Below, one piece after another: positions 1 through 9,896 of a DNA stretch of 35,154 bases. The notes beneath the pieces were generated by a model. It was not told where the DNA came from and searched no databases. It worked only from the letters and a program-made list of their open reading frames with translations. Each line of letters starts with the position of its first letter. Position 1 is the first letter of the stretch. The translations under genes were made by a program, and so were the position numbers. Source of the DNA: Bacillota bacterium (GTDB lineage Bacteria > Bacillota > Syntrophomonadia > Syntrophomonadales > Syntrophomonadaceae). The stretch spans positions 1-35,154 of the forward strand of contig JAEWZB010000063.1 in the NCBI GenBank assembly GCA_023395515.1, in the 5' to 3' direction.

Positions 1-3000
1 CTGCCGGAAATTATGCCGGACTTGACCAGTGCGGTCATGCCCTCGCTTGCCCAGCTTACGACATCGCCGCTGTCAATGAAGTCAGCAAGTGTCTTGCCAT
101 TATCGGCGGTGGGTAGCTTGTTCAGCACTTTGAGAGCATTATACATGAGTGTGAACATCTCCTGCCGGGTTATAGCCTTTTCCGGGACGAATTTGTTATC
201 GCCCACGCCATTGGAAATGCCTTTAGCCTTGGCTGCCGCAAGGTAGCCGGTGTAGTAGGTGCTGCCCGCATCGGCAAAGTTGTCGGTGGGGCTTGCAGCA
301 GGCTCGATACCGTAGGCTTTCAGTAGCATGGTGATGAACTGCCCGCGTGTCAGCGTTGCATCAGGACTGAACGTTGTTGCCGATGTGCCTTTGGTAATGC
401 CTTTTTCTGCGCAGAAGCTGACTGCGGTATAGAACCAGTCGGCTTCCTTTACATCGGTAAAGGGATTGGCCCAAGCGTTTTTTACCATACCTTGCCCTAC
501 CACATAGAGGGAAAGGTGATCAAGGTCGAAACTGACCACGCCGTTTTGGAAGGTGCAGGAAAGCTTCTCCAGCTCGCCCTTGTCATTCAAGTACCACACA
601 TCCACAGGCTGCGGTCCGGTATAGGGTATCTGAGCCGTGAGCATCCCATCAAAGTTGATAATCTTCTCCGTGCCGGAATAGATGTTGATATCTAGTACGA
701 TGTCACCGCTTTTGACGGATTTCTTCTGCGCGTCGGTGAGAGAGCTTACCGCCGTCTGCTTCAGCTCAATGGTCATATTGCTGCCGTCCGCCTGCTGCTC
801 AACCGAAGTCAGTGCGTCATTGTCGAGGGTGATGGTGCCGGCCGGCAGTTTAACGGTCACATCAAGCCCCGCTTTTGCAAAGGCTGTCAGCGCATCCTTA
901 GGAAGGGATACCGCCGTAACACTGCTGACGTTGGAGAGGTCAATTACAGCTTCGCCGCCCTGGCTTTTTTCGATAATCTCATTAATCGTGGCTGCGGGCA
1001 ATGAGAGGGTAGCCGTACCGTTTGACGAGGTATAGCTCACCTGCACCGCACCGTTTGCAGCAGGTATCGTTGATGAGGTAACGGTTTTGCCGCCGCCACT
1101 ACCCCCATTTTCCCCTGTTCCCGATTGGGCAGGAAGAACCGTCAAGTGAATAGTCTGCATTACTGCCGAATTCTCCGTCCTGACCCTTATCTCCGCTATT
1201 CCTTTAGCCAGAGCTCTAATCACGCCGGAGGCATTGACTGTGGCTACCTGTTCGTTGTCGGAGCTGTAGGTTATAGTCTTGTCGGTGGCATTTGCCGGGA
1301 ACAAATCAGGCTTAATGGCATAGGTCTCCCCGCTATGGATACTTAAGTCGGTCAATGCCATACCGCCGGCATTTAATATGGTCATGTGCGTAACACCTAT
1401 CGGCAGCGGAGGATATTTTACCGTTACGTTAAATTCCGTACTCTTGCCTGAATCATCCACCGATACTGCGGTTATTTCCGCCTTACCCTCGGCAAGGGAA
1501 ACGATCTTCACCTCGTCGCCCTCACCCCAAATTTTTACTACACTATCATCAGAAGAAGTAAACACCAGCCTCTTATCCAAGCTGTTCTCCATCCCCGGAT
1601 CAGCGGCGGTAAAGGTTACGGCATTTTTAATATCCGAGGTAATATCCTTTCCCGGTTGCACTTCAATATTTCTTCCGCTCAAGCCACTGATAAGGGCGGT
1701 AGGGGTCACCAATGCAGTTTCGGTAAAATCCTCCTCCATGGAGAAACCTGCATAATCGCTCACAGCCTTATTTACCGTCAGTTGATACTCCTTGCCCACT
1801 TCCAACCAGCTTTCCGGAGTAAAGCGCACCGCCTTGGTCAGGCTCAGTCCACCAACTCCGGTCTTTTCCGGAACAGACGATTTAAGGCTTCCTGAGATAA
1901 GGGCTCCCGTGTCATCGGTAAGACTGACAGCATTTACCGCCTTAAAAAGACTCATATCCATATATTTGCTGAAATACACATCCACATAGCGTCCGCCGCT
2001 GCCCCACACGGTTTTTTCAACCTGGGGCCAGCTTAATTGCACAATGGGGATATTGATGTCTACCTGGGGCGGCAGTACCTTCAGAGCGTCGCTATATGCA
2101 GTTTGGTAACCATCCTTAATAAATTGCACCATCCACCAGCCTTCAGGCACATCCCACGCGTACTTGCCGTCAGCATCGGTAGTGAGAGGATTTTCCTGCA
2201 AATACCACTCCGCATCCCAAACCTCCCATGCGATGCTGGCTTTGGCATTAGCTGCATCCTCTGCTTTATCTGTAGGAAGATAGAGCACCATGGCCGTTAC
2301 CCCTGGGATCCGGTTATCCTCCACGGCTTCATATACATATCCGCTAGGATCAAAGATATAGCGAGGGTTGATTGTTGTTCTCCCGGTTCTGTAGTAACTA
2401 TCGCCATCATACCAGAACCAGCCATCCCATTCATTACCGCTGCCCCACTTGGGCCAGCCGGACAAGCCTTTTAACTGAGTGGTTAGCCGGTTGTAATCGG
2501 AGTCAAATTCATTGTCGAACATATCCCCCAAAAGCTTGCCGGATATAATCCCTGCTATCCCGGCCACAACCTGCCCCACTAAAGGAACAAAATTGGCTGC
2601 ATTCCCTACCCCTTCTCCCACCATGCCAAGGGTTTTGCCCATCAAAATATCCTTACCCATACTTGACAATTGATTATCATAATACTCTGCCATGTGGGGC
2701 TGTAGGTTGGGACGTACACTCTCATAATTTATGAGCAGCTCTGCCATTTTTGCTGATTTAGAAAGGTCACCAAAGGCTCCCATCAGGGATTCTCCCTTAC
2801 TGTATACTTCAATGGAGGTATTGACAAATTTAAGGCCTGTAGCAACAGATGACATAGTCATCATTCTGTTTTTCTGTTTTCCCGCTGATACTGGCAACAG
2901 ACGTCTATCCAGATAAGCTGTAATAACATATTTCCCATCTACCAGTTCATAAGAAAAATCATAAGCATACATGCCATTTCCTAGAGGGGTACGGCTTTTG

Positions 3001-6000
3001 GCATTGGCTGGATCAAAATCCACCTGCTCCGCCTTCATACTAACGGTTGCATTCACATTCCCCATAGTCAGATTGACTGCCGGTAGGTCTAAGGAGTTCA
3101 GATATCCATCCGCACCAACCTCATACTTGACATCTTTTGTCATCTTAGTCGCATCTGCAAACTTTACTTCTGCTTCCGTTATATATGTCGGCACTTTCCC
3201 GTGATCATATTTTAGAACCTCCTTAAGTTCGAGGCTCTTTTCGTTGTACTCCACCGGGATGCTCGCGATGTTGTTCATAATATGAGCGGTGAAGGCATTT
3301 CCCTTGCGTTCAGCTCTATTTCCTGCTATCTTCACATTCTGTACCTTGTCCCCATCGTTAAAGATGGCGCTAACCTCAAACTTACCAAAGGGATCGACAG
3401 CGAAGGGGAATGCCGTTACATCCGATTTGGGGTCTATTCCTCTGCTATTAGCTCCCTGGGTAAAAATAATCCGCTCCAGCTGGGTCCCCTCAACTCCCAC
3501 GAGGATCGTAGCAGAGTCAGCGTAATCCCTTCCCTCGCTCCTTGTTTTGGCCGTAATGGCATGGAAAATCGGCATCCCCCTGTCTGGCAGCAAAACTGCG
3601 GCAGACCATAGGCCGGTGGGGGCAGCTATTACCTCGCCTATTTTAATATTGCCGTCCCACAACTCTACTATATTATCGGCAGGGGCAAGACCGCTAAGCT
3701 TCACAGGTTTTAATGCATCAGCTTTTTCCACCTCGGTGGGTGCATTTAAAATAATCCTTTTTGTACTAATGGCAACAGAGCCTATTTCTTCAAGCTGGGG
3801 TTCCCCATAGATCATATACTTTAGCCGGAAGCTGGCTCCGATTTCCTTGTAATCCTTTATATCCTGAACCTTGACCTGATAAGTCAGAGAACCGGCGGCG
3901 GAGACCTCATCATCCTCTAAATCAAGGGTAATGCAGTTGCCGTCGATATTAGGCGTTACATCTTTGCTACCCTTTATCCTCCTATAGACAACTGACTTCT
4001 CAACCAGCTCCGTACCCGACGGGATATCAGCCACAAACTTTAGCCCTACGGAAGCTGGCACAACTTTATCATAATCGTAAACCGCCCGCAGGGTCATAAT
4101 CGTGCCGGGGGTTGCTAGGCTATGACTCGAAGAAAGACCGCTGGCTACGTTATGGCGAAAATAGCGAGTATCCCTGGCTTTATATATGGGTGCTTTGCTG
4201 CCAAGATCGGTGACTTGACCATCCTGCACCGTAAATACTTCGCTGTGCAGGACACATTTGGGGTCATCCTGCCACTGCGAGAAGTTAGCTATCCTTGTCT
4301 GTTCCCAAGATATAACAGCCTTATATCTACCACTGGGCAGATAACCTGAAAGATTTGGGGCAGATGAAGGGCAGGATCCCACATAGCTGCCATTGTCTGT
4401 GTACACATACAAGTATCTGGTCTCGCCCTGCCTTTGTTTACCGTCTCGATCGGTAACGTAGGCAGTAACACGCCCATATTGTTTTAAAAGAGCTGTGACC
4501 TCGGCATAATTCTTTTCATCCAGAGTGGCATCTACTGTGACGTTGCCATAACTAAACCCTTCCCCATCCAGCGTAATCCTTATTTGGTCGCCGGGTTTCG
4601 CGTTGGTTCTAAAATAAGGGAAATCCGGGCTAGGAAAATGCACCTGGGATGTCCCCGGCCTTGTAATATTCAATACCTGTACACGTAACTGACGGGGATT
4701 GAACTGGCTAAAATCCAATGTGGTCGTAATTCCAGACAAATTCATTGTCTTCACAATTAGATTTAGGCTCGCCAGTTCAGGAAGCGGTACTTTCACATCA
4801 TGGATGTTAGTTCCGTCATTCAGGGTGATTGCTTTCTCCACGGAATTACTCTCGGTGTTAACGGAAATTTCACCGTCAATCTGAGCCACCTGCATAGTAT
4901 ACTGACCCTTATCGTCAGTCTGGCAGGATGTATTGATTACTGAACCATTGGTATATGTCTGGGTCATCAGCACATTGGCATTTTTTATAGGTTCATTCTT
5001 ATGATTCGTAACAATACCCTGAAGGGTCACTATCGGCACTTTCTTTAGTCTAACTTCAATCTCGTTGTCTCCTATTTTCGATATGTTTTTAGATAAAGAG
5101 GCTTCTTCATACCAATCGGTTGGATTTTTTGAATTTGTCTTATAGCTAGCTTCAAGCTTAATTTCTGAACCTGTAACTACATTTTGGGCAAAATAGATGC
5201 CATCTGCTGTGGCAATGCCATTTTCATCTGTTCTGGCGAAAATCATCGTGGATGTTCCATCGCCATTCAGAAGAACTGCCTCTCCCTTGATTGTCACATT
5301 ACTAAGAGGCTTCCCAGAGTTGTCCATAACTAGGACTTTAACCCGGGCCGGGGTTTTCGGAGCATAGGCCAGCCCGGTTTCTAATCCTGCTTTGATTTCA
5401 ACAGATGGAGCTTCGTGAAGCAGCATGTCATAGCCCAGGCAATGCTGTAGCTTATAGTCTGCGGCTGCATCCAGACCTTCTATGGTGACCGCCTGATTTC
5501 CCCCGGGGAACCGTGCAGTAAGGCTATTCGTGCCGGTTTTGCTCACCCTGACAAAGGACTCGGCTATGATTTTGTTGAATTCCTCTTCTTCCTCAGGACT
5601 TATTGCGCCGGGAGCCGCCTCTACCTTCAATCTGCCTGCCACAGCAAGGTTTAGCTCGGTGGTTATTGTTTCACTTTGAACCACAGCTTGAAGAGAGATT
5701 ATCTTGCTTATCCCTTCGGTCAGCTCAAAATCTGCCTCGTAGATTTTGCTGTCGAGGGGTGTTGCGGTCAGTGTGACATCCTTCGTTTTCTCTTCGACGG
5801 CATTCCTTCCGGCATCCCATTCCTCATAGGTCACCTTAACCGTAGGAGTTAAGCCGCTTTCAGTGGCCATCAACTCGAGGCTCACCTTATCGCCCATATA
5901 AAGAGAGCCATTAATATTTTTACGTGGGGCATTAAGCCTCAGTTCAGTGGCTCCCGGTGCCAGCTGGGGATTGGTAGTGACGGTGACGCTGGGACCATCA

Positions 6001-6845
6001 ATTGTCCACTTAGTCTTTTCATTCACCGCCTGCACCTTAAAGGTATATGTAGTATCAGGTGAAAGACCGGTAACCCCATAAGATGTATTCGAACTACCCG
6101 TAACCGTCCCAAGCTGGGTAGCACCCTGATAAACCGCATAACCGGTTACTGGATTCCCAGTCTGCTTGCCATCCTCAGCCTGCGACCAGCTTAGGCTAAC
6201 CGTATTATGGGTCTTATTGCTTGCGGTCAGGATGCTCCCCGTAGGCCAAAAAGGCGGAGCAAAGCCGTCTACTGAAAGGGTGCTGATAGTTTGGGAAAGC
6301 ACCTCCGAAACATTACCCTCCATATCGTTAGCCACGATATCAAATCTGTAGCTAGTATCCGGCAAAAGATCGAAAGCTACATGCTCATGAGCACTAAGAT
6401 GATCTGACGTACGGATAAGATCACTGCCCTTATATGTACTGACAGTATATTCTACCATCGTCCCTCCGGGATTCTCAGCCGGTGTCCATTCTAAATGAAT
6501 CTGCTCATATGTTCTTTCCCGAACAGACACCTTGCTGCCTTCGGGCCAGTAGGGCTTCGGGCTTGCAGTCAATGAGTTTATATTAAATTCATTTTTTGCA
6601 GGTTTGGTGGAAGCATCGTCCGGCTTCGACAAAGTATCACCCAATCCCGGCAGACCATCACTCAACTCCGGCCAAGTATCATCCGGCTCCGGCGCGGCCC
6701 AATCCTCCTGTGGAATGCCGCTGTCTGCTGTTTCGCTTATATTGAGCGGCTCATCAACCTCTGCTGCTTGTATGTTTATTGGCATGGTGGTCAACAATGC
6801 TACCGCCAATAATAAGGATATTATTTTTCTTAATTTTAACGGCAT
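1..6845 (-). CDS. Giant SLH-anchored multidomain surface protein (3' end outside window)
   Basis: The frame opens at ATG 6845 behind an AGGAGG site and stays open to the left edge, over 2,280 codons. Order seen: signal peptide (1-27, hydrophobic, ending NIQAAE), acidic linker, two fibronectin type III domains (about 93-185 and 192-290), Ig-like segments, a carboxypeptidase-regulatory-like domain (about 600-660, TLQGIVTNHKNEPIKNANV), a mostly helical stretch with a Gly/Val/Ile-rich hydrophobic patch (about 1330-1455), a second regulatory-like domain (about 1510-1600), a Big_5/SbsA-like domain (about 1600-1710), two Big2-like domains (about 1716-1905), a pre-SLH beta domain, then SLH repeats from about 2124; the third repeat is cut by the edge. 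SLH domains bind pyruvylated cell-wall polymer, so it should sit on the cell surface. It looks like an S-layer, adhesin or scaffold protein; no catalytic motif was recognised. Confident on class, not on role. Confidence 0.93.
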   Translation of the reverse strand, partial: MPLKLRKIISLLLAVALLTTMPINIQAAEVDEPLNISETADSGIPQEDWAAPEPDDTWPELSDGLPGLGDTLSKPDDASTKPAKNEFNINSLTASPKPYWPEGSKVSVRERTYEQIHLEWTPAENPGGTMVEYTVSTYKGSDLIRTSDHLSAHEHVAFDLLPDTSYRFDIVANDMEGNVSEVLSQTISTLSVDGFAPPFWPTGSILTASNKTHNTVSLSWSQAEDGKQTGNPVTGYAVYQGATQLGTVTGSSNTSYGVTGLSPDTTYTFKVQAVNEKTKWTIDGPSVTVTTNPQLAPGATELRLNAPRKNINGSLYMGDKVSLELMATESGLTPTVKVTYEEWDAGRNAVEEKTKDVTLTATPLDSKIYEADFELTEGISKIISLQAVVQSETITTELNLAVAGRLKVEAAPGAISPEEEEEFNKIIAESFVRVSKTGTNSLTARFPGGNQAVTIEGLDAAADYKLQHCLGYDMLLHEAPSVEIKAGLETGLAYAPKTPARVKVLVMDNSGKPLSNVTIKGEAVLLNGDGTSTMIFARTDENGIATADGIYFAQNVVTGSEIKLEASYKTNSKNPTDWYEEASLSKNISKIGDNEIEVRLKKVPIVTLQGIVTNHKNEPIKNANVLMTQTYTNGSVINTSCQTDDKGQYTMQVAQIDGEISVNTESNSVEKAITLNDGTNIHDVKVPLPELASLNLIVKTMNLSGITTTLDFSQFNPRQLRVQVLNITRPGTSQVHFPSPDFPYFRTNAKPGDQIRITLDGEGFSYGNVTVDATLDEKNYAEVTALLKQYGRVTAYVTDRDGKQRQGETRYLYVYTDNGSYVGSCPSSAPNLSGYLPSGRYKAVISWEQTRIANFSQWQDDPKCVLHSEVFTVQDGQVTDLGSKAPIYKARDTRYFRHNVASGLSSSHSLATPGTIMTLRAVYDYDKVVPASVGLKFVADIPSGTELVEKSVVYRRIKGSKDVTPNIDGNCITLDLEDDEVSAAGSLTYQVKVQDIKDYKEIGASFRLKYMIYGEPQLEEIGSVAISTKRIILNAPTEVEKADALKPVKLSGLAPADNIVELWDGNIKIGEVIAAPTGLWSAAVLLPDRGMPIFHAITAKTRSEGRDYADSATILVGVEGTQLERIIFTQGANSRGIDPKSDVTAFPFAVDPFGKFEVSAIFNDGDKVQNVKIAGNRAERKGNAFTAHIMNNIASIPVEYNEKSLELKEVLKYDHGKVPTYITEAEVKFADATKMTKDVKYEVGADGYLNSLDLPAVNLTMGNVNATVSMKAEQVDFDPANAKSRTPLGNGMYAYDFSYELVDGKYVITAYLDRRLLPVSAGKQKNRMMTMSSVATGLKFVNTSIEVYSKGESLMGAFGDLSKSAKMAELLINYESVRPNLQPHMAEYYDNQLSSMGKDILMGKTLGMVGEGVGNAANFVPLVGQVVAGIAGIISGKLLGDMFDNEFDSDYNRLTTQLKGLSGWPKWGSGNEWDGWFWYDGDSYYRTGRTTINPRYIFDPSGYVYEAVEDNRIPGVTAMVLYLPTDKAEDAANAKASIAWEVWDAEWYLQENPLTTDADGKYAWDVPEGWWMVQFIKDGYQTAYSDALKVLPPQVDINIPIVQLSWPQVEKTVWGSGGRYVDVYFSKYMDMSLFKAVNAVSLTDDTGALISGSLKSSVPEKTGVGGLSLTKAVRFTPESWLEVGKEYQLTVNKAVSDYAGFSMEEDFTETALVTPTALISGLSGRNIEVQPGKDITSDIKNAVTFTAADPGMENSLDKRLVFTSSDDSVVKIWGEGDEVKIVSLAEGKAEITAVSVDDSGKSTEFNVTVKYPPLPIGVTHMTILNAGGMALTDLSIHSGETYAIKPDLFPANATDKTITYSSDNEQVATVNASGVIRALAKGIAEIRVRTENSAVMQTIHLTVLPAQSGTGENGGSGGGKTVTSSTIPAANGAVQVSYTSSNGTATLSLPAATINEIIEKSQGGEAVIDLSNVSSVTAVSLPKDALTAFAKAGLDVTVKLPAGTITLDNDALTSVEQQADGSNMTIELKQTAVSSLTDAQKKSVKSGDIVLDINIYSGTEKIINFDGMLTAQIPYTGPQPVDVWYLNDKGELEKLSCTFQNGVVSFDLDHLSLYVVGQGMVKNAWANPFTDVKEADWFYTAVSFCAEKGITKGTSATTFSPDATLTRGQFITMLLKAYGIEPAASPTDNFADAGSTYYTGYLAAAKAKGISNGVGDNKFVPEKAITRQEMFTLMYNALKVLNKLPTADNGKTLADFIDSGDVVSWASEGMTALVKSGIISG

Positions 6846-6966
6846 ACTTTTCCTCCTGATTAATCCATCTTCTATCCGGCATATCCGGCTATGTACCGAT
6901 AATTGATAATCAGTTCCGCCCGCGAGTCATAGATTTGTTTGATCTTATCCAAAACCCTCGGGCAAA

Positions 6967-8097
6967 TTACCTCTGTCCGCTCATTTTATCTACCGTTCGC
7001 ACGCTCATGGCCAGTGCCTGTTCTCTTGAAGTGTTGGCGTATCCCTCCACAATCTGGGCCTGGGTCACGGCGCGAGGCATGAATTTGCCGTCGCTCCCTT
7101 TGATAATACCAAGCTTGGCAATATAAAGGCAGTCGTTTAACGCCCAGCCCGAAATATTCGCCTGATCCGTGAAGTGCGGCGCACCCGCAGTAGAGTAATC
7201 AGTGTTGGGTGCGATGAGCTTGATGGTGCGCGTGAGCATGGCGGCCACCTGTTCCCGGTTGATGAGCGTCTTGGGGGCAAATGTCGTCTTGCTGGTACCA
7301 CTGACAATACCCAGCTTGAAAGCCTTTAAAATCTGCTGGTTTTGGGTGTCGGCAAAGGGATTCGGAGCAACAGGCGCTGTATCTGTTTGGCCCGACGCTT
7401 TTTGATACATCAAAAGCGCAACCTCGCCAAACTCCTCGCGGGTAATAGGCTTTGTCATGTCCGCACCTTTGAGGACGTCAGGGATAAGCCCTGCGTCGGC
7501 CGCTTTTTGCAGCTCAGGCGCTGCCCATGTGCTGGCATTGCCCCAATAGGCGGGATTGCCGATGGTTACGGTGTTTGAATAGGGGGAGTAGATATATTTA
7601 TCTGCCCAGTCGCCCTCATAGCTCCACATAGACTCAAAACGTGCCCGGAATTGATAAGTCTCGCTCTTGATCGTGACCTCGTCCGGCTTATTTGAACTGT
7701 CATACGGCCTATATCCAAAAACGTAGTTTCCATCGACAAAGCTATCCACATAAAAGTCGGTATCAGTGTAGACCGACGGCCCCTCGTTCCAATCGTATTT
7801 CCCGTATTTGAAATCAAACTGGATCACAATGTAATCGGTGTTATAGCCCGGAAAAAGCGAATTTTCATCAAATCCCGCTACAGCACTAATTTTCTCCGCC
7901 AATTCAACCACGCTCTGAGGCATATCCCACTTCAACTCAAAATAAGGTATGCCCTCATCATCCGTTTTAAGCTCGGCGGTCAAATTGGTCGGCCCATTGT
8001 GCAGTGTATAGGGAGCCCCAGCGGCCAGAACAGTCAGGGGCAGCATACCGAGTGTCAGTATGAAGCTTAACAGAATAATTGAAAGTTTATGTTTCAT
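6967..8097 (-). CDS. Secreted SLH-domain protein with an FN3-like N-terminal domain
   Basis: 376 residues. ATG 8097 follows AAAGGAGG. Residues 1-25 are a signal peptide (MKHKLSIILLSFILTLG..., cleavage near LAAGA). Residues 30-175 form a beta-rich, FN3-like domain (FELKWDMP, YQFRARFES). Three SLH repeats follow: about 188-240 (ITREEFGEVALLMY), 244-296 (INREQVAAMLTRTI) and 305-355 (VTQAQIVEGYA). The third is the least typical and ends near the C-terminus. The protein is predicted to be exported and held non-covalently on the wall polymer. It lies just upstream of the giant SLH gene on the same strand, about 120 bases away, so the two may be co-expressed. No enzymatic motif is visible; a structural or adhesive role is inferred. 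Confidence 0.9.
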   Translation of the reverse strand: MKHKLSIILLSFILTLGMLPLTVLAAGAPYTLHNGPTNLTAELKTDDEGIPYFELKWDMPQSVVELAEKISAVAGFDENSLFPGYNTDYIVIQFDFKYGKYDWNEGPSVYTDTDFYVDSFVDGNYVFGYRPYDSSNKPDEVTIKSETYQFRARFESMWSYEGDWADKYIYSPYSNTVTIGNPAYWGNASTWAAPELQKAADAGLIPDVLKGADMTKPITREEFGEVALLMYQKASGQTDTAPVAPNPFADTQNQQILKAFKLGIVSGTSKTTFAPKTLINREQVAAMLTRTIKLIAPNTDYSTAGAPHFTDQANISGWALNDCLYIAKLGIIKGSDGKFMPRAVTQAQIVEGYANTSREQALAMSVRTVDKMSGQR

Positions 8098-8115
8098 AAA
8101 AAATCCTCCTTTAAA

Positions 8116-8179
8116 ATTCAGATTGTAAAAACTACTACACCGTACACCACCAAACGTCCTCGTCTGGAACCGAAAATGG
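8116..8179 (-). pseudogene. Decayed copy of the 3' end of the PAS gene
   Basis: This 64-bp stretch is a diverged copy of 9291-9355, the last codons and stop of the PAS gene at 9293-9802. Both copies share the terminal codons for VFTI plus TGA. One base is missing in the middle of this copy, so the homologous frame begins FSVPDED (FPIPAED in the intact gene) and then shifts to a stop. Upstream, to about 8300, the same frame encodes a hydrophobic stretch (LFSILLATVTLLTVPIG), but there is no ATG, GTG or TTG between the preceding in-frame stop and that stretch. I read the whole 8116-8300 interval as gene debris, not as a functional peptide. Confidence 0.6.
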
Positions 8180-8324
8180 AGAGCTGCCCCCGTCCAATGT
8201 ATGAGCCAGTGTAATACCTATTGGGACAGTCAAAAGCGTGACTGTCGCCAATAATATAGAAAAGAGCTTTATAAAGCCCCTTTTCTCGATATCTCAGCTT
8301 TGATAATCCCTCCTATGATTGCTT

Positions 8325-8828
8325 TCAATCTTCTTCCAGCTCTGCTTGCGAGATGGTGATACTGAACCCTGCGCCTTTCTCATAGGTGAGCATAACACTA
8401 ATGTCTTTGTCATTTACCGCTGTATACATCATGCCGGTTTCGGTACTCATCTCATATGCTTCCACAGTGAAGCTTTGCTTGATTTTGTCCAGATAAGCTG
8501 TAAAATCTTCCTCAGATATCTCTTCTATCATAATAAACAGCGAATCATCAGCTTCCATCACGGAGACAACCTTGCCGCCTTTGAATTCGGGAATGTTATT
8601 TGCCAGGTCGGATGAAGGCCATTCGCCTGCTCCAATAGTTAACTCCTGGCCGTCTTCCCCTTTGATGACCACCTTATCTCCATCAATGTCTGCATCCACT
8701 CCGGCGTCCTTGAGAATTTTCTCCGCAACCGCTCCTCCTGCCTTTTCCCCCAGTTTTTCCTTGGCACTGCATCCGGCAAGTGACATCATGAGCACAAACA
8801 TTAAAAAGTAAATCAAAATCTTCTTCAT
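8325..8828 (-). CDS. Putative lipoprotein of unknown function
   Basis: 167 residues, ATG 8828 after GAGGAGAGA. Residues 1-20 form a lipoprotein signal ending in the lipobox LAGC, so Cys20 is the expected lipidated N-terminus and the protein would be tethered to the outer face of the membrane. The mature part starts with a short charged/Ala-rich helix, then a DxDGDKVVIKGEDGQELTIG beta segment typical of small Firmicute lipoproteins, and ends very acidic (AELEED). No enzyme motif was recognised. It sits in the minus-strand island between the SLH genes and a small membrane protein. Function is unknown; envelope location is the only supported statement. Confidence 0.85.
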   Translation of the reverse strand: MKKILIYFLMFVLMMSLAGCSAKEKLGEKAGGAVAEKILKDAGVDADIDGDKVVIKGEDGQELTIGAGEWPSSDLANNIPEFKGGKVVSVMEADDSLFIMIEEISEEDFTAYLDKIKQSFTVEAYEMSTETGMMYTAVNDKDISVMLTYEKGAGFSITISQAELEED

Positions 8829-8892
8829 GCCATCTCTCTCCTCACGTTTGTTATGAAAATGTGATCCTCTCCACGCAAATGAGGCTTCATCC

Positions 8893-9276
8893 TCATCTCA
8901 GGATATCGAATCTTCCAATCAGGGGCAGCCTCTTTGCCTTGCCGCCAAAGCCATTGATGAGCCCCATAATTCCCAGTATTAATATACCGATGCCGAAAAT
9001 GGGCATCAGCATCCAGCCAATTACCGGGATGATACCTAATATTACGTTACCTGCTATGCCTGTAATCAAGAGCAGCAGAGCTTGATTGGCATGAAATTTG
9101 GCATACCCGGATTCGGGACAGGCAACCAGCGGCAGGAAGAAAAGCAGATAGGAAAGACCTGCCATAGTCCTGTTCTTTTCAATATCCTCCGCCGGGTAGG
9201 CTCCCTCCCAGCCTTGGGTCATCTCCTTTTCCACATCTTTATTTCCATCGGCAATTTTGTTGTTTTGCCCTGTCAT
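8893..9276 (-). CDS. Small membrane protein, DUF4870/Tic20-like
   Basis: 127 residues, ATG 9276 after GGGGGA. A soluble acidic N-terminus (about 1-40) is followed by three hydrophobic segments: about 42-54 (AGLSYLLFFLPLV), 65-85 (HANQALLLLITGIAGNVIL) and 88-110. The signature YAKFHANQALLLL between the first and second segments is the hallmark I associate with the DUF4870/Tic20-like family of small bacterial membrane proteins. The C-terminus is basic (GGKAKRLPLIGR). Biochemical function of the family is unknown. It is closely preceded by the PAS gene (17 bases), so the two are likely one transcript. Confidence 0.8.
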   Translation of the reverse strand: MTGQNNKIADGNKDVEKEMTQGWEGAYPAEDIEKNRTMAGLSYLLFFLPLVACPESGYAKFHANQALLLLITGIAGNVILGIIPVIGWMLMPIFGIGILILGIMGLINGFGGKAKRLPLIGRFDILR

Positions 9277-9292
9277 TGTAATCCCCCTATAT

Positions 9293-9802
9293 TCAGATTG
9301 TAAAAACTGCTACACCGTGCATCACCAAGCTGTCCTCGGCTGGAATCGGAAAAATGATAGCTTTTTGATAACTCTTTGATGGCAAATCTTTTTTGCTTTT
9401 TTGTTCCGGGAATCCGATAAGCGGATTATTCAGATTATCCAGAAAACAGGTTTCCCCGGCGAAGGCCTGCCTGACGCCACTCGTCAGTGCAATGTCATCG
9501 GAAATACAATGATAAATATTGAGCCTGCCAGCCCTAAGATCTCCCTGGTTTGCCCCGGTCTCCGCGGCAAAGGCATTATTGACCGTTTCTAGAATTCCCT
9601 GGGGTGTAAATACTGCAATAGGGTACGGACAGAAATCAATGATTTGCGAAAATAGGCCTTCGTTTGCGGTAAGCATTTGGAACCGCCGGATCATCTGATG
9701 GTGATACTGCACTTTATCCGCCAGCTCCTTTTGAAGCTCCAGCAATTCCGCCAGCAGTTGTTCTTTTGTTTTCTCACCCACGGAGCACATCCTCCTTTCC
9801 AC
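9293..9802 (-). CDS. PAS-domain-only protein
   Basis: 169 residues from ATG 9802. Two further in-frame starts (ATG 9790, GTG 9781) lie downstream of AAAGGAGG; GTG 9781 has the best spacing and is probably used. An N-terminal coiled-coil-like helix (EQLLAELLELQKELADKV) leads into a PAS domain (about 50-165; IIDFCPYPIAVFTPQGILETVNNAF). The PAS part resembles that of the adjacent AraC-type regulator (ICP-Y-I-VF-P-G...VN-A; AFxGET), so the two are probably paralogues, but this one has no output domain. It may be a sensor partner or a truncated regulator. Its last 65 bp recur in degraded form at 8116-8179. Confidence 0.85.
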   Translation of the reverse strand: MERRMCSVGEKTKEQLLAELLELQKELADKVQYHHQMIRRFQMLTANEGLFSQIIDFCPYPIAVFTPQGILETVNNAFAAETGANQGDLRAGRLNIYHCISDDIALTSGVRQAFAGETCFLDNLNNPLIGFPEQKSKKDLPSKSYQKAIIFPIPAEDSLVMHGVAVFTI

Positions 9803-9896
9803 TCCTATTTATGGTCACTTTAATAAAAATCTTCCTAATAAGATAGGCGTTATCTGACCTAGTTTAGTAAGAAAAGGACCATTTTGCACAAAATTA

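Noticed and set aside
492..5000. Several plus-strand open frames of 60-145 codons
   Set aside because: They are antisense to the continuous frame of the giant SLH protein and have no start signals.
8180..8300. Small exported peptide on the minus strand with a hydrophobic signal-like stretch
   Set aside because: No ATG, GTG or TTG start between the in-frame stop and the hydrophobic core; it merges into the frameshifted PAS remnant.
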